NCBI GenBank assembly: GCA_011799875.1
Contig: CM022301.1
Location: 12,543,570 to 12,607,569 of the forward strand
Length of the DNA: 64,000 nucleotides
Direction: 5' to 3'
DNA from: Thinopyrum elongatum
Lineage: Eukaryota > Streptophyta > Magnoliopsida > Poales > Poaceae
The position numbers and the translations under genes were made by a program. Position 1 is the first letter of the stretch; the number at the start of each line of letters is the position of its first letter. The notes below the pieces were generated by a model. The model was given only the letters and a program-made list of their open reading frames with translations, was not told the origin of the DNA and made no database searches. Of this stretch, positions 25,029-36,180 are shown piece after piece.

Positions 25029-25932
25029 AAAACGTGTGCCAACCCCTATACATAGATTCCCAAGGTCATGGAACCCGCAAGTTGATCACCAAAACATACA
25101 TCAAGTGGATCACGTGAATATCCCATTGTCACCACAGATATCCATATGCAAGACATACATCAAGTGCTCTCAAATCCTTAAAGACTCAATCCGATAAGAT
25201 AACTTCAAAGGGAAAACTCAATTCATTACAAGAAGGTAGAGGGGGAGAAACATCATAGGATCCAACTATAATAGCAAAGCTCGCGGTACATCAAGATCAT
25301 GACATCTCAAGAACACGAGAGAGAGAGAGATCAAACACATAGCTACTGGTACATACCCTCAGCCCCGAGGGTGAACTACTCCCTTCTCGTCATGGAGACC
25401 GCCGGGATGATGAAGATGGCCACCGGTGATGGTTTCCCCCTCCAGCAAGGTGCCGGAACGGGCTCTCAATTGGTTTTTGGTGGCTACAGAGGCTTGCGGC
25501 GGCAGAACTCCCGATCTAGGTTTCTTTCTGGGGGTTTCTGTATTTATAGGAATTTATGGCAGTGGAATTACATCAGGGGGGTCCACGAGGTAGCCACAAG
25601 CCATGGGTGCGCGCCCTAGGGGGGTGGGCGCGCCCTTGTCGCTTGTGGTGTCCTCGTGGCTCTTCTGGCCTTCCTCCAAAGCTTCGGGGGTATCTTTTGG
25701 TCCATAAAAAATCACCCTAAAGTTTTATTCCATTTGGACTCCGTTTGATATTCCTATCTGAAAAGGTCAAAAACAAGGAAAAAACAGAAACTGGCACTGG
25801 GCTCTAGGTTAATAGGTTAGTCCCAAAATTAATATAAAATAGCATATAAATGCATATAAAACATCCAAGATAGATAATATAATAGCATGGAACAATCAAA
25901 AATTATAGATACGTTGGAGACGTTTCACTTGC

Positions 25933-28455
25933 GGAGACGATCAGTGCTCCTGTCGCCCAGTCTCAAGGATGTGCGACAAGGGCCAGGCCCACCTCTTACT
26001 AGGTCGATCTGCCTGCCCGGCCGCACCTCATAATTATCTCGCGAGTACCCTCCAGGTCAACCCGACTTCGGTAACTCTTGTGGGTACCCCTCGGGGCCGA
26101 CCCGACTTCAACACTGTTCTGAAGTAAAGTCCAGGTAACCGTGTGTCCATAACATCAAGGGGGAATCCGAGGAATCACCCTCGATGGAATCCACTTGATG
26201 TAACCATCAAGGTGAACTTAGGAGGAATCACCCTCGAGGTTCACACTTGAGGTGTTATGCGACAAAGTCGTATCGGGAGTGGTGAAGAAGGAATCACCCT
26301 CGATAGACCATAACCGATTAGCTACACTACAGAGTTCTCATCCGAGGTGTTGTACGAGGTATCACCCTCGGCACTCGATAGTAACTCTACAGAGTCGTAC
26401 AACTAAAGGGGGTGAGGTGATGTGTCGGGTCTTGGACGTCGATCACATTGATCGAGTCATCAGTGATGAATGCAGGGGCAACAGGGACAAGGTGAGGGGT
26501 CACTGATGGATCATTAACCGACCTATACTAAGCAGTTTAGGATAAGCAGGTAAGGTACAAGAGCAGGTTACAAAAGCAGGATATGCATCAAAATAGGAGC
26601 AATCAAGTACAGTAGCAAAATCTAATGCAAGCATGAGAGGGAAGAAATAGGCGATATAGGAATGATCAAGGGGGTTTTGCTTGCCTGGAAGCTCTGCTGA
26701 AAAGGTCTAGTAGTCGGGGACGTAGTTGACGTCAGGAGCAGCGTCAGTCGCAGAGTCTACCGAAGAGAAGAGGGGGAAGAAACAATAAAAACAAAGCAAA
26801 CAGATGCATCACTAGGTGTGACATGACAATATGCAGTGCTAGGTTTGACCTATCGTAGTGCTGCACGATATAGGTGAAGGGGGAAAACATCCGGGAATGT
26901 TTTCCCAGTGTTTGGCATTTTTCGGACAGATAAAAGAGAGGGGACGGTTCCATGTCTGCGGTGTTAGAGGCACCTAACAGTGACACGGAGGGCATATTCG
27001 GAATCGTCATATTTTTCTTAGCAACTTTCATATACAAATTATTTCCATCTCACTTACGGATTATTTCATATTAATTTTCAAAGTTTTAATCAATTTCTAA
27101 ATTATTTTAATTCAAAAATCAATTACAAATTGCTAGGTGTACACAGCACAGTGTACACAGAAGTGTACACTGGCTGACAGGTGGGCCAGGGGGCCTAGTT
27201 GACCAGTCAAACTTTGACTGGTCAACAGAGGGGTGGGGCCCCCTGTCATTGACTGTCTAAGTTAATTAGTAAATTAATTAGGTTTAAGTTAGTTTAATTA
27301 ATTAATTAATTTTCCATTTTCATTTTCTTTCTTTTCCTTTTTTTTGGTTCTAAAAAGGGGCGTGGGCCCCTGAGGTCAGTGGCACATGGCCAACAGGGGG
27401 CGGGCGTGCACTCGGGTGCCCAGGAGGGCGCGCGCCGACGGGGCCGCAGTGACGGCGAGCGAGCGAGGCGAGGCCGAGCGGGGCGCGACGCGGACGAGGC
27501 CGGATCGGCGGGTGCCGCAGGCGGACCGGGCGAGGCGGCAGGTCGCAGAGGCAGGGGCCGGCGCGAGGAGCAGGGGCGGCCACGGCGGCTCGGCGGTGGA
27601 GGCGGGGCGCAGGCGAAGGGGGCAGCGGTGGGCGCGGCCCGGCGCGGCTGAGGGCGCGCGCGGCTTTCGATGACCGTGGGCGGGACGCGGGACCGGAGCG
27701 GGGCGTGGCGACGGCGCGAGCACAGGGGAGCAGGAGGGGGTGAGCTCACCCTCGCTGCCGGGAAGAGGGGGCGGCGAGGCTCGAAGAATCCGCCGGGGAG
27801 GAGGTCCGATAGGGAGGGCGGCGCCGGCGAGGGGCGTTGGGGTCAGGCGCCCTGGGCGCTGGCCCGATCCAGATCGGGGGGAGGGGGAAGACGGGCGACG
27901 GGGATAGGGTTAGGGTTACGGGGGAGTGGGGGGATATGTAGGGGGCGGCTGGGCCGGCCTAGTTTGCCTGGTGGCCTGCTGGGCCGAGGCCTAGTGGGGG
28001 GGGGGTTCTTTTGTCTTTTATTCTTCTTTTTTAATTTTCTTTTTACTATTTTTTATATTTTTAGTAGATTTTAGTTTTATAAAATACGAGACCAGCACTT
28101 AAATTAGTGTCTTAACTTAGCCCATTGCCATAAAAAGTTTGGCCCCAAAACAATTTGGTTTAATATTTCATAATTTATAAAAGGCATTTAATTAATTGTT
28201 TTAGCTGCTGTTCTAATTATTTTAGGATAATTAAATACTTTATAAAATATGGGTTTCCACATGACAAATATCCAGGGATTATTTGCCACACTTTGAACAT
28301 TTTAATTTGAATGTTTGAGAAATTTGAATTTTGACTTTAATTTGAATTTGAAATTCGAACTGTGTTTGAATGCAAGTTAGGATTAGCAACAGTAAGAGTG
28401 ATGACATAGCACCACTAACATGGGATTACTGTAGCTTAACAAACAGGGTGTTACA
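25933..28455 (-). other. Right arm of element A: repeated motif and GC-rich segment
   Basis: GGAATCACCCTCG or a close variant occurs four times between 26160 and 26370; the same motif family occurs reversed near 62995-63130 in the second copy. The 27360-27960 stretch is extremely GC-rich with long overlapping open frames on both strands. Their low-complexity Arg/Ala/Pro/Gly content argues against coding. It may be the transcribed leader or promoter of the element (inference). Confidence 0.6.
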
Positions 28456-28870
28456 TCAGGCTACTCCCGGATACCGGAGGAATGCCTTGTGTGCTATCAA
28501 ACGTCAGTTCGTAACTGGGTGATCATAAAGGTTCTCTACAGGTATCTCCGAAGGTGTCTGTTGAGTTGCATGGATCGAGACTAGGATTTGTCACTCCGTG
28601 TGACGGAGAGATATCTCTGGGCCCTCTCGGTAATACAACATCACAAGAAGCTTCATGTGGCTAATGAGTTTAGTCATTGGATCTTGTATTACGGAACGAG
28701 TAAAGAGACTTGCCGGTAACGAGATTGAACTAGGTATGGAGATACCGACGATCGAATCTTGGGCAAGTAACATATCGCCGAACAAAGGGAATTACATACG
28801 GGATTGACTGAATCCTTGACATCGTAGTTCAACCGATAAAGATCTTCGTTGAATATGTAGGAACCAATAT
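28456..28870 (+). repeat. 3' LTR of the Copia element, second part, truncated
   Basis: Continues the BARE/Angela LTR (CTCCCGGATACC..., GGTATCTCCGAAGGTGTCTG, ACGGAACGAGTAAAG) until GGAACCAATATGG. The sequence then changes to unrelated CACTA-type material. The corresponding point in the LTR at 46062 is near 46820, where that LTR continues normally, so about half of this LTR is missing. Confidence 0.9.
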
Positions 28871-31412
28871 GGGGTCAAACCCAAAGCGAGGACTAGTCCT
28901 AGCAGGAGTTGGGTCGGCGGCACCGGAAGGGGGTATGTTGGCACCAAAGCCCCAGATCTTCCAACGGGGTCGATGTCCGATTTGTGAAGGAGGTGTCACC
29001 GCAAAGAGCCACGCACTCCCTTCACAAACTGAACGCGTCCCCTCTCGATAGCCAGATACTTCATGTGAGACTGTCCGGTTTACACACAACCTCTGGGAAG
29101 GCTTCTGCGAAACACTCTTGAATTTTTACCACACCCCTCCAGGGGCCGTATGACAATAGCACGCCAGGTCCTGTGAATTTTCGGCCTCTCATCAATTTTC
29201 ATGGGTTTAAATAGCACCAAGCCGCACGCCGACGGCCTGGCCCAGGCCACCGATGTCAGGACTCTCCCCCTCCTTTGGCTGGATAGGGCCCACTCATGGA
29301 CCAAAGAACAGAGATGGGGAATTTCGGCCCATTTCCACCATGATTTTGTGTGGCCGTAAGTCAGATCTTGAATTTTTGGCATTAAAATCCTAGAAATGCA
29401 GTAAATGTCTCAAATATGTCAGGCGGGCCCCAAAAAAGTCGAGGACCTGGCATGTGCCTCCAAATGGCCTCTGGTGACCGCAGAATAAGTTTCGAGGCCA
29501 ACGGAGCAAAGGGCCACGCACTCCCTTTACAAACCGGATGTGTCCCCTCTTGATAGTTATATCCTTCCTGCGAGGCTGTCTGGTTTACACACAGCCTCAG
29601 TGAAGGCTTCTGCAAAATGCTCTCAAATTTTTACCACACCCTCCAGGGGCCGTATGACGACACCAAGCCAGGTCCCGTGAATTTTCGGCCTCTCGTCAAT
29701 TTCCTTGGGTTTAAACGGCACCAAGCTGCATGTCGACAACCTAGCCCTGGCAATCGGTGCCGGACCCTCTCCCTCCTTTGTTTGTACATGGCCCACTCAT
29801 GGAACAAAGAACAGAGATGTGGGCTTTTGGCCCATTTCCCGCCATGATTTCCTGTGGCGGCAGGTCAGATCTTGAATTTTCGGCATTAAAACGCTAGAAA
29901 TGCAGTAAATGTCCTGAATATGCAGGCGGGCCTCGAAAAAGACGAGGACCTGACATGTGCCTCCAAATGGCCTTTGGTGACCGCAGAAAAAGTTTTGAGG
30001 CAAACTGAGTAATGGGCCCCGCACTCAATTCACAAACCGGATGCATCCCCTCTCGGTAGTTAGATCCTTCCCACGAGACTGTCCGGTTTACACACAGTCT
30101 CTGTGAAGGCTTCTGCGAAATGCTCTTGATTTTTTACCACATGCTACAGGGGGCGTATGATGACACCACGCCATGTCCTATGAATTTTCGGTCTCTCGTT
30201 AATTTTCATGGGTTTTAACAGCACCAAGCCGCACGTCGACGGGCTGGCCCCTCCCCCTCCTTTGGCTGCACAAGGCCCAGTCATGGACCAAAGAACATAT
30301 ATCGGGACTTTAGGACCATTTCCCGTCATGATTTCATGTGGCCGCAGATCAGATCTTGAATTTTCAGCATTAAAATCCTAGAAATGCAGTAAACGTCCCA
30401 AATCTGGCAGCCCCCCACCCCCCCAAAAGCGAGGAACTGGCATGTGCCTCCAAATGGCCTATGGTGACCGTAGAAAAAGTTTCGAGGCTAACGGAATAAA
30501 GGGCCTCACACTCCCTTCACAAACCGTACACATCCCCTCTCGATAGTTATATCCTTCGTGCGAGACTGTCTGGTTTACACACAACCTCCGTGAAGGCTTC
30601 CGCGAAACGCCCTCAAATTTTTATCACACCCTCCAGGGGCCGTATGATGATACCAAGCCTGGTCTCGTAAATTTCTGGCCTCTCTTCAATTTCCGTGGGT
30701 TTAAACGGCACCAAGTTGCACGTCGACGGCTTGACCCTGGCCATCGGTGCCGGGCTCTCCCCTCCTTTGTATGCACATGACCCACTCATGGACCAAAGAA
30801 TAGATATGGGGATTTTCGGCCAATTTCTCGCCATGATTTCATGAGGCGGAAGGTCAGATCTTGAATTTCCGACATTAAAACCCTAGAAATGCATTAATTT
30901 TCCCAAATATGCTAGGCAGGCCCTCAAAAGGAGAGGACCTGGCATGTGCCTCCAAATGGCCTCTGGTGACCGCAGAAAAAGTTTTGAGGCCAACGCAAGT
31001 ACTCGGCTTAGATATATGTCGTGTAGTGCTAAAAAGCACTCGGCTTATCGTTATGCCATGTACAGACAGGGTGGTACTCAGCTTAGATCTATGCCATGTG
31101 TCGACCTTTGGTTGGCCCCTAGCTACGGAGAATGCCGAGCATGTCACTTGGCTTACAGACATGCCACACGGCACCACCATCTCCGTCGGGCAGCCGTCAC
31201 ATTGCTTTATTTTGCCGAGAACCCTCATTTAACAATCGGCAAAGTGTAAGCTGAGTTACCGTGGAAAAGTTCTCGACTTACGGCCCTTTGCTGACATGGA
31301 GTAAGCCGAGCTGAGGAAGCCGAGTGCAGCACTCGGTATACGGTTCGCCAAGTTCAATGTTGCCTTCGCCGTATATTTTCAATACTCGACGTATTATGAT
31401 TTTCCTGTAGTG
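28871..31412 (+). mobile_element. Truncated CACTA transposon (one end only)
   Basis: Ends at 31412 in TTTTCCTGTAGTG, the complement of a CACTACAGGAAAA terminus. The last ~420 bp carry repeated ACTCGGCTTA/ATGCCATG subterminal motifs, four copies in 31000-31170. No matching CACTA end is found on the left, where the sequence abuts the broken Copia LTR, so the left part is deleted. Most of the body is a ~500-bp tandem array. Confidence 0.75.
29001..30990 (+). repeat. Tandem array, four ~500-bp units
   Basis: Units start near 29001, 29506, 30012 and 30488 (lengths about 505, 506, 476 and 503). Each holds the landmarks CCACGCACTCCCTT, GGTTTACACACA, CTCCAGGGGCCGTATGA, GGGTTTAAA-GGCACCAAG and TGACCGCAGAA in order. 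The third unit has a shorter middle. Internal tandem arrays are known in Triticeae CACTA elements. Confidence 0.9.
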
Positions 31413-31498
31413 TTAAGTGTTTAAATTCAAAACTCTAATTTTTTGTTTTGCTTGAGAGGCCCATTTACAGAGGGCTGGTGAAGACGCGGAGTACCGCG
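31313..31498 (+). repeat. CACTA end plus flank, first of three copies
   Basis: GAGGAAGCCGAGTGCAGCACT...GTAGTG followed by a shared flank (TTGAGTGTTTAAATTC, then CTTGAGAGGCCCATTTACAG). It recurs at about 31975-32155 and 36668-36855. Because flank and terminus recur together, these are duplicated blocks, not three insertions. Confidence 0.8.
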
Positions 31499-32998
31499 GT
31501 GTGGCACAATTTATTTATCTAGAAAGATATGTACTTTGCCTTCTATGACACAATGTCCTTAATATATGGTCGTTTCATGCTTGTACCTTGAAACATATGT
31601 ATTTGGTCTGTTTATGTTATTGAATGATATGCCTTACATGCAACTTTGATTGAAGTGTATCTATGAGTTGTATGATCTGTCCTGATTGCTTGAAACATAG
31701 TGATTTGATATTGCCTAGAACAGTTTAGGTTGCTTGTGAAACAACACGTCATGGCATATTACCTGCCGGGTAAATGTGTTTGTTCAGGCAGAAAAACTGC
31801 CGGCAAGTACATTCTTTGGGGCACACAAACTGCCGGGAGAAGTTATCGCCGGCAGCCGTTCTTGTGGCGGTTCTGTCTGCCGAGAGAAATACTCTCCCGG
31901 CTGTTTAACTGCCCCCTTAAGTGCATTCTCCCGGCAGTTTACGTGCCCTTAGATCCGTGCTGTGGTGTAGTTCTGAGGAAGCCGAGTGCAGCACTCGGTA
32001 TACTGTTGGCCGAGTTCAATGTTGCCTTCGCCGTATATTTTCAATACTCAACGTATTATAATTTTCATGTAGTGTTGAGTGTTTAAATTCAAAACTCTAA
32101 TTTTTTGTTTTGCTTGAGAGGCCCATTTACAGAGGGGTGGTGAAGACGCAGAGTATCTGGTCTTTTCGCTCTGTACCCAAAAACTTGCTTTCAACATTAA
32201 AGAGAGAACCAGCTGATCGTTAGACCTTGAAAGGTTCTCTACACTCAACATACACCATCACATGTCCCATTTAAAAATTTGGCATTTTTGGGGGTTCGTT
32301 TGCTATATTTAAGCCATTAATGCATTTATAGGTATTTAAAGGGGATAATTCAAATTTGAACTTAGAGTGCACGAAAATTTGCCAAAACTGTGTAGAAAAA
32401 CGGTAATTCACGTTTGAGCCCGGGCTCATCTACTCCAGATGAACAGTAAATTCAAAAAATAGTAAAAAAATGAAAAGGTTCTGAATTTTTTTGGCATCGA
32501 AGATGCTTAGGTGCGCAAGGGGCGTGCAAAGTTTCACATAGTTTGGACATTCGAGGGCCTCTAGGCAGAAATGCAAAATCGGGTCAAAATAGTGTTCTTT
32601 TCCAAACTTTTTTTCATAGCCAATTTTTCCCTTTTTGCCATTACCTCCTCGATGGCCAAACGCCACGAAATTTCGCATGCACATTGCGCATTCCATAATC
32701 TTGGATGTAAAAAAATTTCTATTTTTTTATTTTTTTGGTATTACTGTTCACGTCTAGGTGAGGTGCAGATGCACCTGGCCACCGAATTGCTGGATTCGTA
32801 GAAAAAAAATACTATTTGTGTTCTTGATTCTATGGTTAGCCCTTATCCAAGAAAATGAAAGCAATCCCAAACATGAGGGTGTCAAGACTCGACCCCAAAT
32901 ATGGAGGTTAGTATTTAAAAAAAAATCAAACCGAGTTTGAAAAATATGAAACTTGATGTGGTACCATTATATGATCCCTAAAGACTGTCGGGAGAAAT
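31499..32998 (+). repeat. 1.5-kb direct repeat, copy 1
   Basis: TGTGGCACAATTTATTTA... to CCTAAAGACTGT, highly similar over its whole length to 36181-37693 with few small indels. It contains a cluster of CTGCCGGC/GCCGGCAG motifs (31760-31950), the second CACTA-end block, and AT-rich sequence. It has no TG...CA LTR ends, no primer site and no gene. The copies flank a 3.2-kb unique segment. Confidence 0.85.
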
Positions 32999-33190
32999 AC
33001 CTTATTAAGGGCAGATAATCTGCCGGGGATCGTGCTACTGCCGGCACAAGTACTTACCGTCATTGTAACTGCCTGCAGAAGTCGCACAACTAGGGCACTT
33101 GCACTGCCAGCAATTATTGCTTACTTCAGGGTCACACAATCTGCCGGCACAACTAAACCCAGGCATTTTACCTGCCTGGTGCTGTTTCTG
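32999..33190 (+). repeat. CTGCCGG motif cluster
   Basis: Several CTGCCGG(C/G), CTGCCTG and CTGCCAG motifs 20-35 bases apart, of the same kind as those at 31760-31950 and 36430-36650. Such short motifs in both orientations resemble CACTA subterminal repeats. They may mark the two ends of an element of about 3.7 kb (about 32995-36665) whose exact CACTA ends are degraded (inference). Confidence 0.5.
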
Positions 33191-34150
33191 GGCCCACACA
33201 AAAATATTTGGCCTAGACGCGCGCTGGCGCGGAAGGAGGAGCGCGCGAGAGGCTGAAAGTTTTCTGTCCAAAACAACAAAGGGATCCTCCCAACCTCGAG
33301 AACAGAATCCCCAAATCTCCCAGACCTAAGCCTCCTCTGCCGCCGCTGAGGCTGGCCACCCTACTCACCGCGGTGCCGCCTTCATCCCCGACCACCTTCC
33401 GCCACCCTTCACCGCAGCATCATCTTCGTCCCCGACCGGGCCGCCAAGCACACCGCCGTCTTCGAGCATGAACCTCCGTCGCAGAGCACCCTTCACCAGT
33501 TCCTCCCCAACCTCCTAGCGCTAGCCGCCAACTCTCAGCCTCCTCCCCAACCTCCCCGACCAACGCCACCGCCGACCACCCTCCCCTGTGCGCCCCCAAG
33601 CAGCGCCGCCTCCCCACGCGGGGTTCTCCAGTGACCTAGATCTACCGCCGTCCTCCACCATCCTGCTTCCTCAGGCAGCCGCTTCAACCTCCTGGAGCTC
33701 GTCCCCCTAGCAGCACCTTCTCCAAAAGGCTCCTCTACGCACCAGGGTAAGTTATCTTTTTTCTAAACTTATCCAGTGAGGACTTGTGTTGTGACGCCGA
33801 AACTGGATTGCAGGATGTGATTGTGTTGCTGTATTTTGCCTCGGTATAGTTCCTTATCTTTTTTAGTCTAATATAATCTGAAATCTTTTGGGTACACAGA
33901 AGGTGGATGTGGCCATGGATGGGAATTGCTGCAAGCATTGTGCCTGCAATAAGTGCAGACTCTTCAATCTGTAGGAGCCCTTGTGTCTTCTATTATTTGT
34001 TTATCGCATCACCCTCAGCTCAGTATGCTTGATACTGACAGGTTGTAACTTGTGACTACAACTTTGATCTCTATTTTTATTTGTTCATCGCATCACCCTC
34101 AGCTCAGTAGGCAGAAGGTCACATGATTAACACTTGTCGGCGGTACGTAT
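33191..34150 (+). other. Gene-like spliced fragment of unknown origin
   Basis: C-rich exon-like sequence (about 33230-33746) typical of a cereal 5' exon ends at a good donor (CACCAG/GGTAAGTT, 33740-33754). An acceptor-like TACACAG at about 33900 follows. From it a frame reads ...VDVAMDGNCCKHCACNKCRLFNL and stops (the ATG at 33915 opens 19 codons, with Cys spaced CC-x2-C-x-C-x2-C). No long frame links the parts and I recognise no family. It looks like host gene pieces carried inside a transposon. Confidence 0.35.
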
Positions 34151-34152
34151 CA

Positions 34153-35490
34153 CTTTTTTTCTTTCGAAAAGGAGGTTATCCGCCGGCCTCTCCATCAGAA
34201 CGATGCATGCGGCCACTTTATTAATAAGCAAATAGTTCAACAAAGTCTCCAAGTCACAAAAAGTAAAAACGCTCACAAAGAGCTGAAAATAGGGAATCGG
34301 GACAGCCACAACCGGCGGCAAAAAATAGATAGGAAACTAAACACCTATCCTATTACATGACCGCCATCCAAACCGGTTGAAGATAGCCCGTGCTACCGTC
34401 TCCCAGCGGATAGACCCAGTAACCATACGCTCCCTGGCATCCATCGGAGTGAGTAGCGACCACATACGGATTAACGTAGTGGCCCGGAAGATAACCTGCA
34501 AGAAATGAAAATTTGTTGTTCTGTTAAAAACCAAATCGTTCCTGTAGTTCCATATAGCCCATAATAAAGCACATACGCCTACATGGATGTGTCTCGTTGT
34601 TTCTATGTCAACTCCATTTAGCCACGTCCCAAATAACGTGTGGATGCTAGTGGGAGGAGCAATGCTAAACGCTATATGGACAGACCGCCATAAAATTTTG
34701 GCCAATGGGCACTCAAGAAAGAGGTGTTTGATAGATTCATCATGATCACAGAAACTACACCTTCTAGATCCTGACCAGTTATGTTTTGCCAAATTGTCCT
34801 TAGTGAGAATGACTTGTTTGTGGACAAACCACATCAACACTTTAATTCTTAAGGGCACTTTGACTTTTCAGATATGCACAGATCGAGGGATAGAGACCGA
34901 GTTAATAATATCCAAATACATGGACTTTACCGAAAACACTCCATTCTTGGTTAGTTTCCAGTGCAACTGATCTGGCTGTTGAGAAATGTGGACATCCATC
35001 AATCTTCTCACAAGATGGAGCCAAGCTTCCCAACGGTTTCCCGCGAAGGTCCTTCTGAATTGAATATTTAGAGGATTGGACTGTAATATTGTTGCAACAT
35101 AGGCATCTCTATGCTGAACAATATTATAGAGAGAAGGATATTGGATAGCTAGAGGCGTCTCCCCTAGCCACGTATCCTCCCAGAATCTCGTAGAAGTACC
35201 ATTACCAACGATAAACTTTGTCCTGTGGAAGAAGGCTGATTTCACTCTCATCAGTCCTTTCCAAAAAGGCAAATCGGTTGGTCTGACCATCATCTGTGAT
35301 AAGGTCTTAGAATGAAGGTACTTATTACGCAGAATCTGGGCCCATGTGGCATCGGTCTCTGCAGATAACTTGTACATCCATTTGCTGAGTAAGCACCTAT
35401 TCTTCACCTCTAAATTTTCAATGCCAATACCACCTTGGTCTTTTGGCCTACAAATAATATCCCATTTAACTTTTGCTTTTTCATGACTGA
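34153..35490 (-). pseudogene. 5'-truncated LINE: C-terminal end of the reverse-transcriptase protein with zf-RVT
   Basis: Minus-strand frame from about 35483 to 34337 ends the pol protein of a plant L1-type LINE. Visible are GGIGIENLEVKNRCLLSKW, WAQILRNKYL, GNGTSTRFWEDTWLG, and the zf-RVT block VPLRIKVLMWFV...RRCSFCDHDESIKHLFLECPLAKILW (CX2C...H...C). One TGA at 34866 falls where this motif normally has Trp. The frame is otherwise open. A 3' UTR and short A tail (T run near 34153-34160 on the plus strand) follow. RT and endonuclease are absent, as in a 5'-truncated insertion. No clear target duplication was found. Confidence 0.85.
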
Positions 35491-36180
35491 CGTTTGTCTG
35501 GTTTATATACTAGAAACGAATTAGACATCTTCTTTTATATACCAGAAATGAATTCGACATATGTCAACACTTCTATGTCCGGTTCATCTTCGCAACCCTG
35601 TTCAAGTTATCTTGTGCTTCGGAAATCTGCACTGTTTTTTAATATAGTTTTATGGCTGCTCAACTGGGCGCACAAACATAATCTGAAGAAATTCTAAATC
35701 CTTTTGGTAAATATGCAAATTATTGACTAATTTCAGTAGCACGCTGTCTAGAAGCATTCTTCTTATCTTACCCTTAATTTAATGCTAATCAAAGAACAAT
35801 ATCATGTATAATAGATTATGAGATGCATTGATTTCTGTTCTTCGTAGCCTGCTATGACCAGTGTATGCATAGGGCCGGATTTTGTGAATACTGTAAAAAA
35901 AACTGTAGTATCTTCTGTGTATGTTCAGTGCAGCATGTTGAAATCTTTAAACCATTGATTTAAAATCAGAAACGAGAGCTCCATTTTGAATTTCCGATCT
36001 GTTGCAGGTTTCTCAAAGATGCACGAGTTGATTGAGGTTTGGAAGATCTGCAAGTTGCTGCAGTGATGATATATATGTAATACGTTTGTGTTGTTAGTTG
36101 AACTTGGAGACGTTGGCAAGTTTCACTCTGTTCATTTTGGTGGTTGTTTTGGCACATTTAGCCACTGTATGCTAATGTTG
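35491..36180 (+). other. Non-coding or gene-like stretch between LINE and repeat copy 2
   Basis: AT-rich. Near 36007 a CTGTTGCAG acceptor-like site precedes a 19-codon frame (GFSKMHELIEVWKICKLLQ, then TGA at 36064), followed by UTR-like sequence. It could be the last exon of the fragment begun at 33230. I see no family match. Confidence 0.25.

Larger units (their letters stand above)
16959..25927 (-). mobile_element. Second non-autonomous LTR retrotransposon, nested in element A
   Basis: LTRs are 16959-18607 and 22643-25927 (the latter enlarged by a CACTA insertion). Target duplications CTTGC lie at 16954-16958 and 25928-25932. The primer site at 22615-22632 sets minus orientation. The interior, about 4.0 kb, holds no recognisable pol; one acidic frame lies at 22000-22584. 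The U3-side ~250 bp of each LTR and the first ~80 bp of the interior are closely similar to those of the 5689-12726 element, while the rest of the LTR differs. The two families therefore share modules. Confidence 0.95.
22643..25927 (-). repeat. 5' LTR of the 16959-25927 element, split by a CACTA insertion
   Basis: LTR parts are 22643-23417 and 25029-25927, nearly the same as 16959-18607. The intact sister LTR reads GACGAAAACGTG at the insertion point (near 17730), which confirms a clean insertion with a 3-bp AAA duplication. Confidence 0.93.
15745..28455 (-). mobile_element. Element A: long TG...CA element of unrecognised class inserted in the Copia LTR
   Basis: It starts TGTGACACCCC and ends GGGTGTTACA, with near-identical 5-bp duplications TCATG (15740-15744) and TCAGG (28456-28460). 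Without the nested insertion it is about 3.74 kb. A reversed second copy starts at 60383. No transposase, RT or repeated ends are visible inside. The TG...CA ends and 5-bp duplication suit a solo, very long LTR (as in large retrotransposon derivatives), but that is inference. Strand is given relative to the copy at 60383, which I call plus. Contents by part: 15745-16953 no gene; 25933-27300 short repeated motifs; 27300-28000 very GC-rich; 28000-28455 AT-rich. Confidence 0.75.

Noticed and set aside
27306..28074. Long overlapping open frames on both strands in the GC-rich centre of element A
   Set aside because: All are Arg/Ala/Pro/Gly-rich low complexity, open in several frames at once as expected from base composition, with no domain and no counterpart kept in element B.
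32048..32081. Independent CACTA insertion ending at GTAGTG
   Set aside because: The same terminus plus the same flanking bases occur at 31412 and 36780, so it is part of a duplicated block, not a separate insertion.
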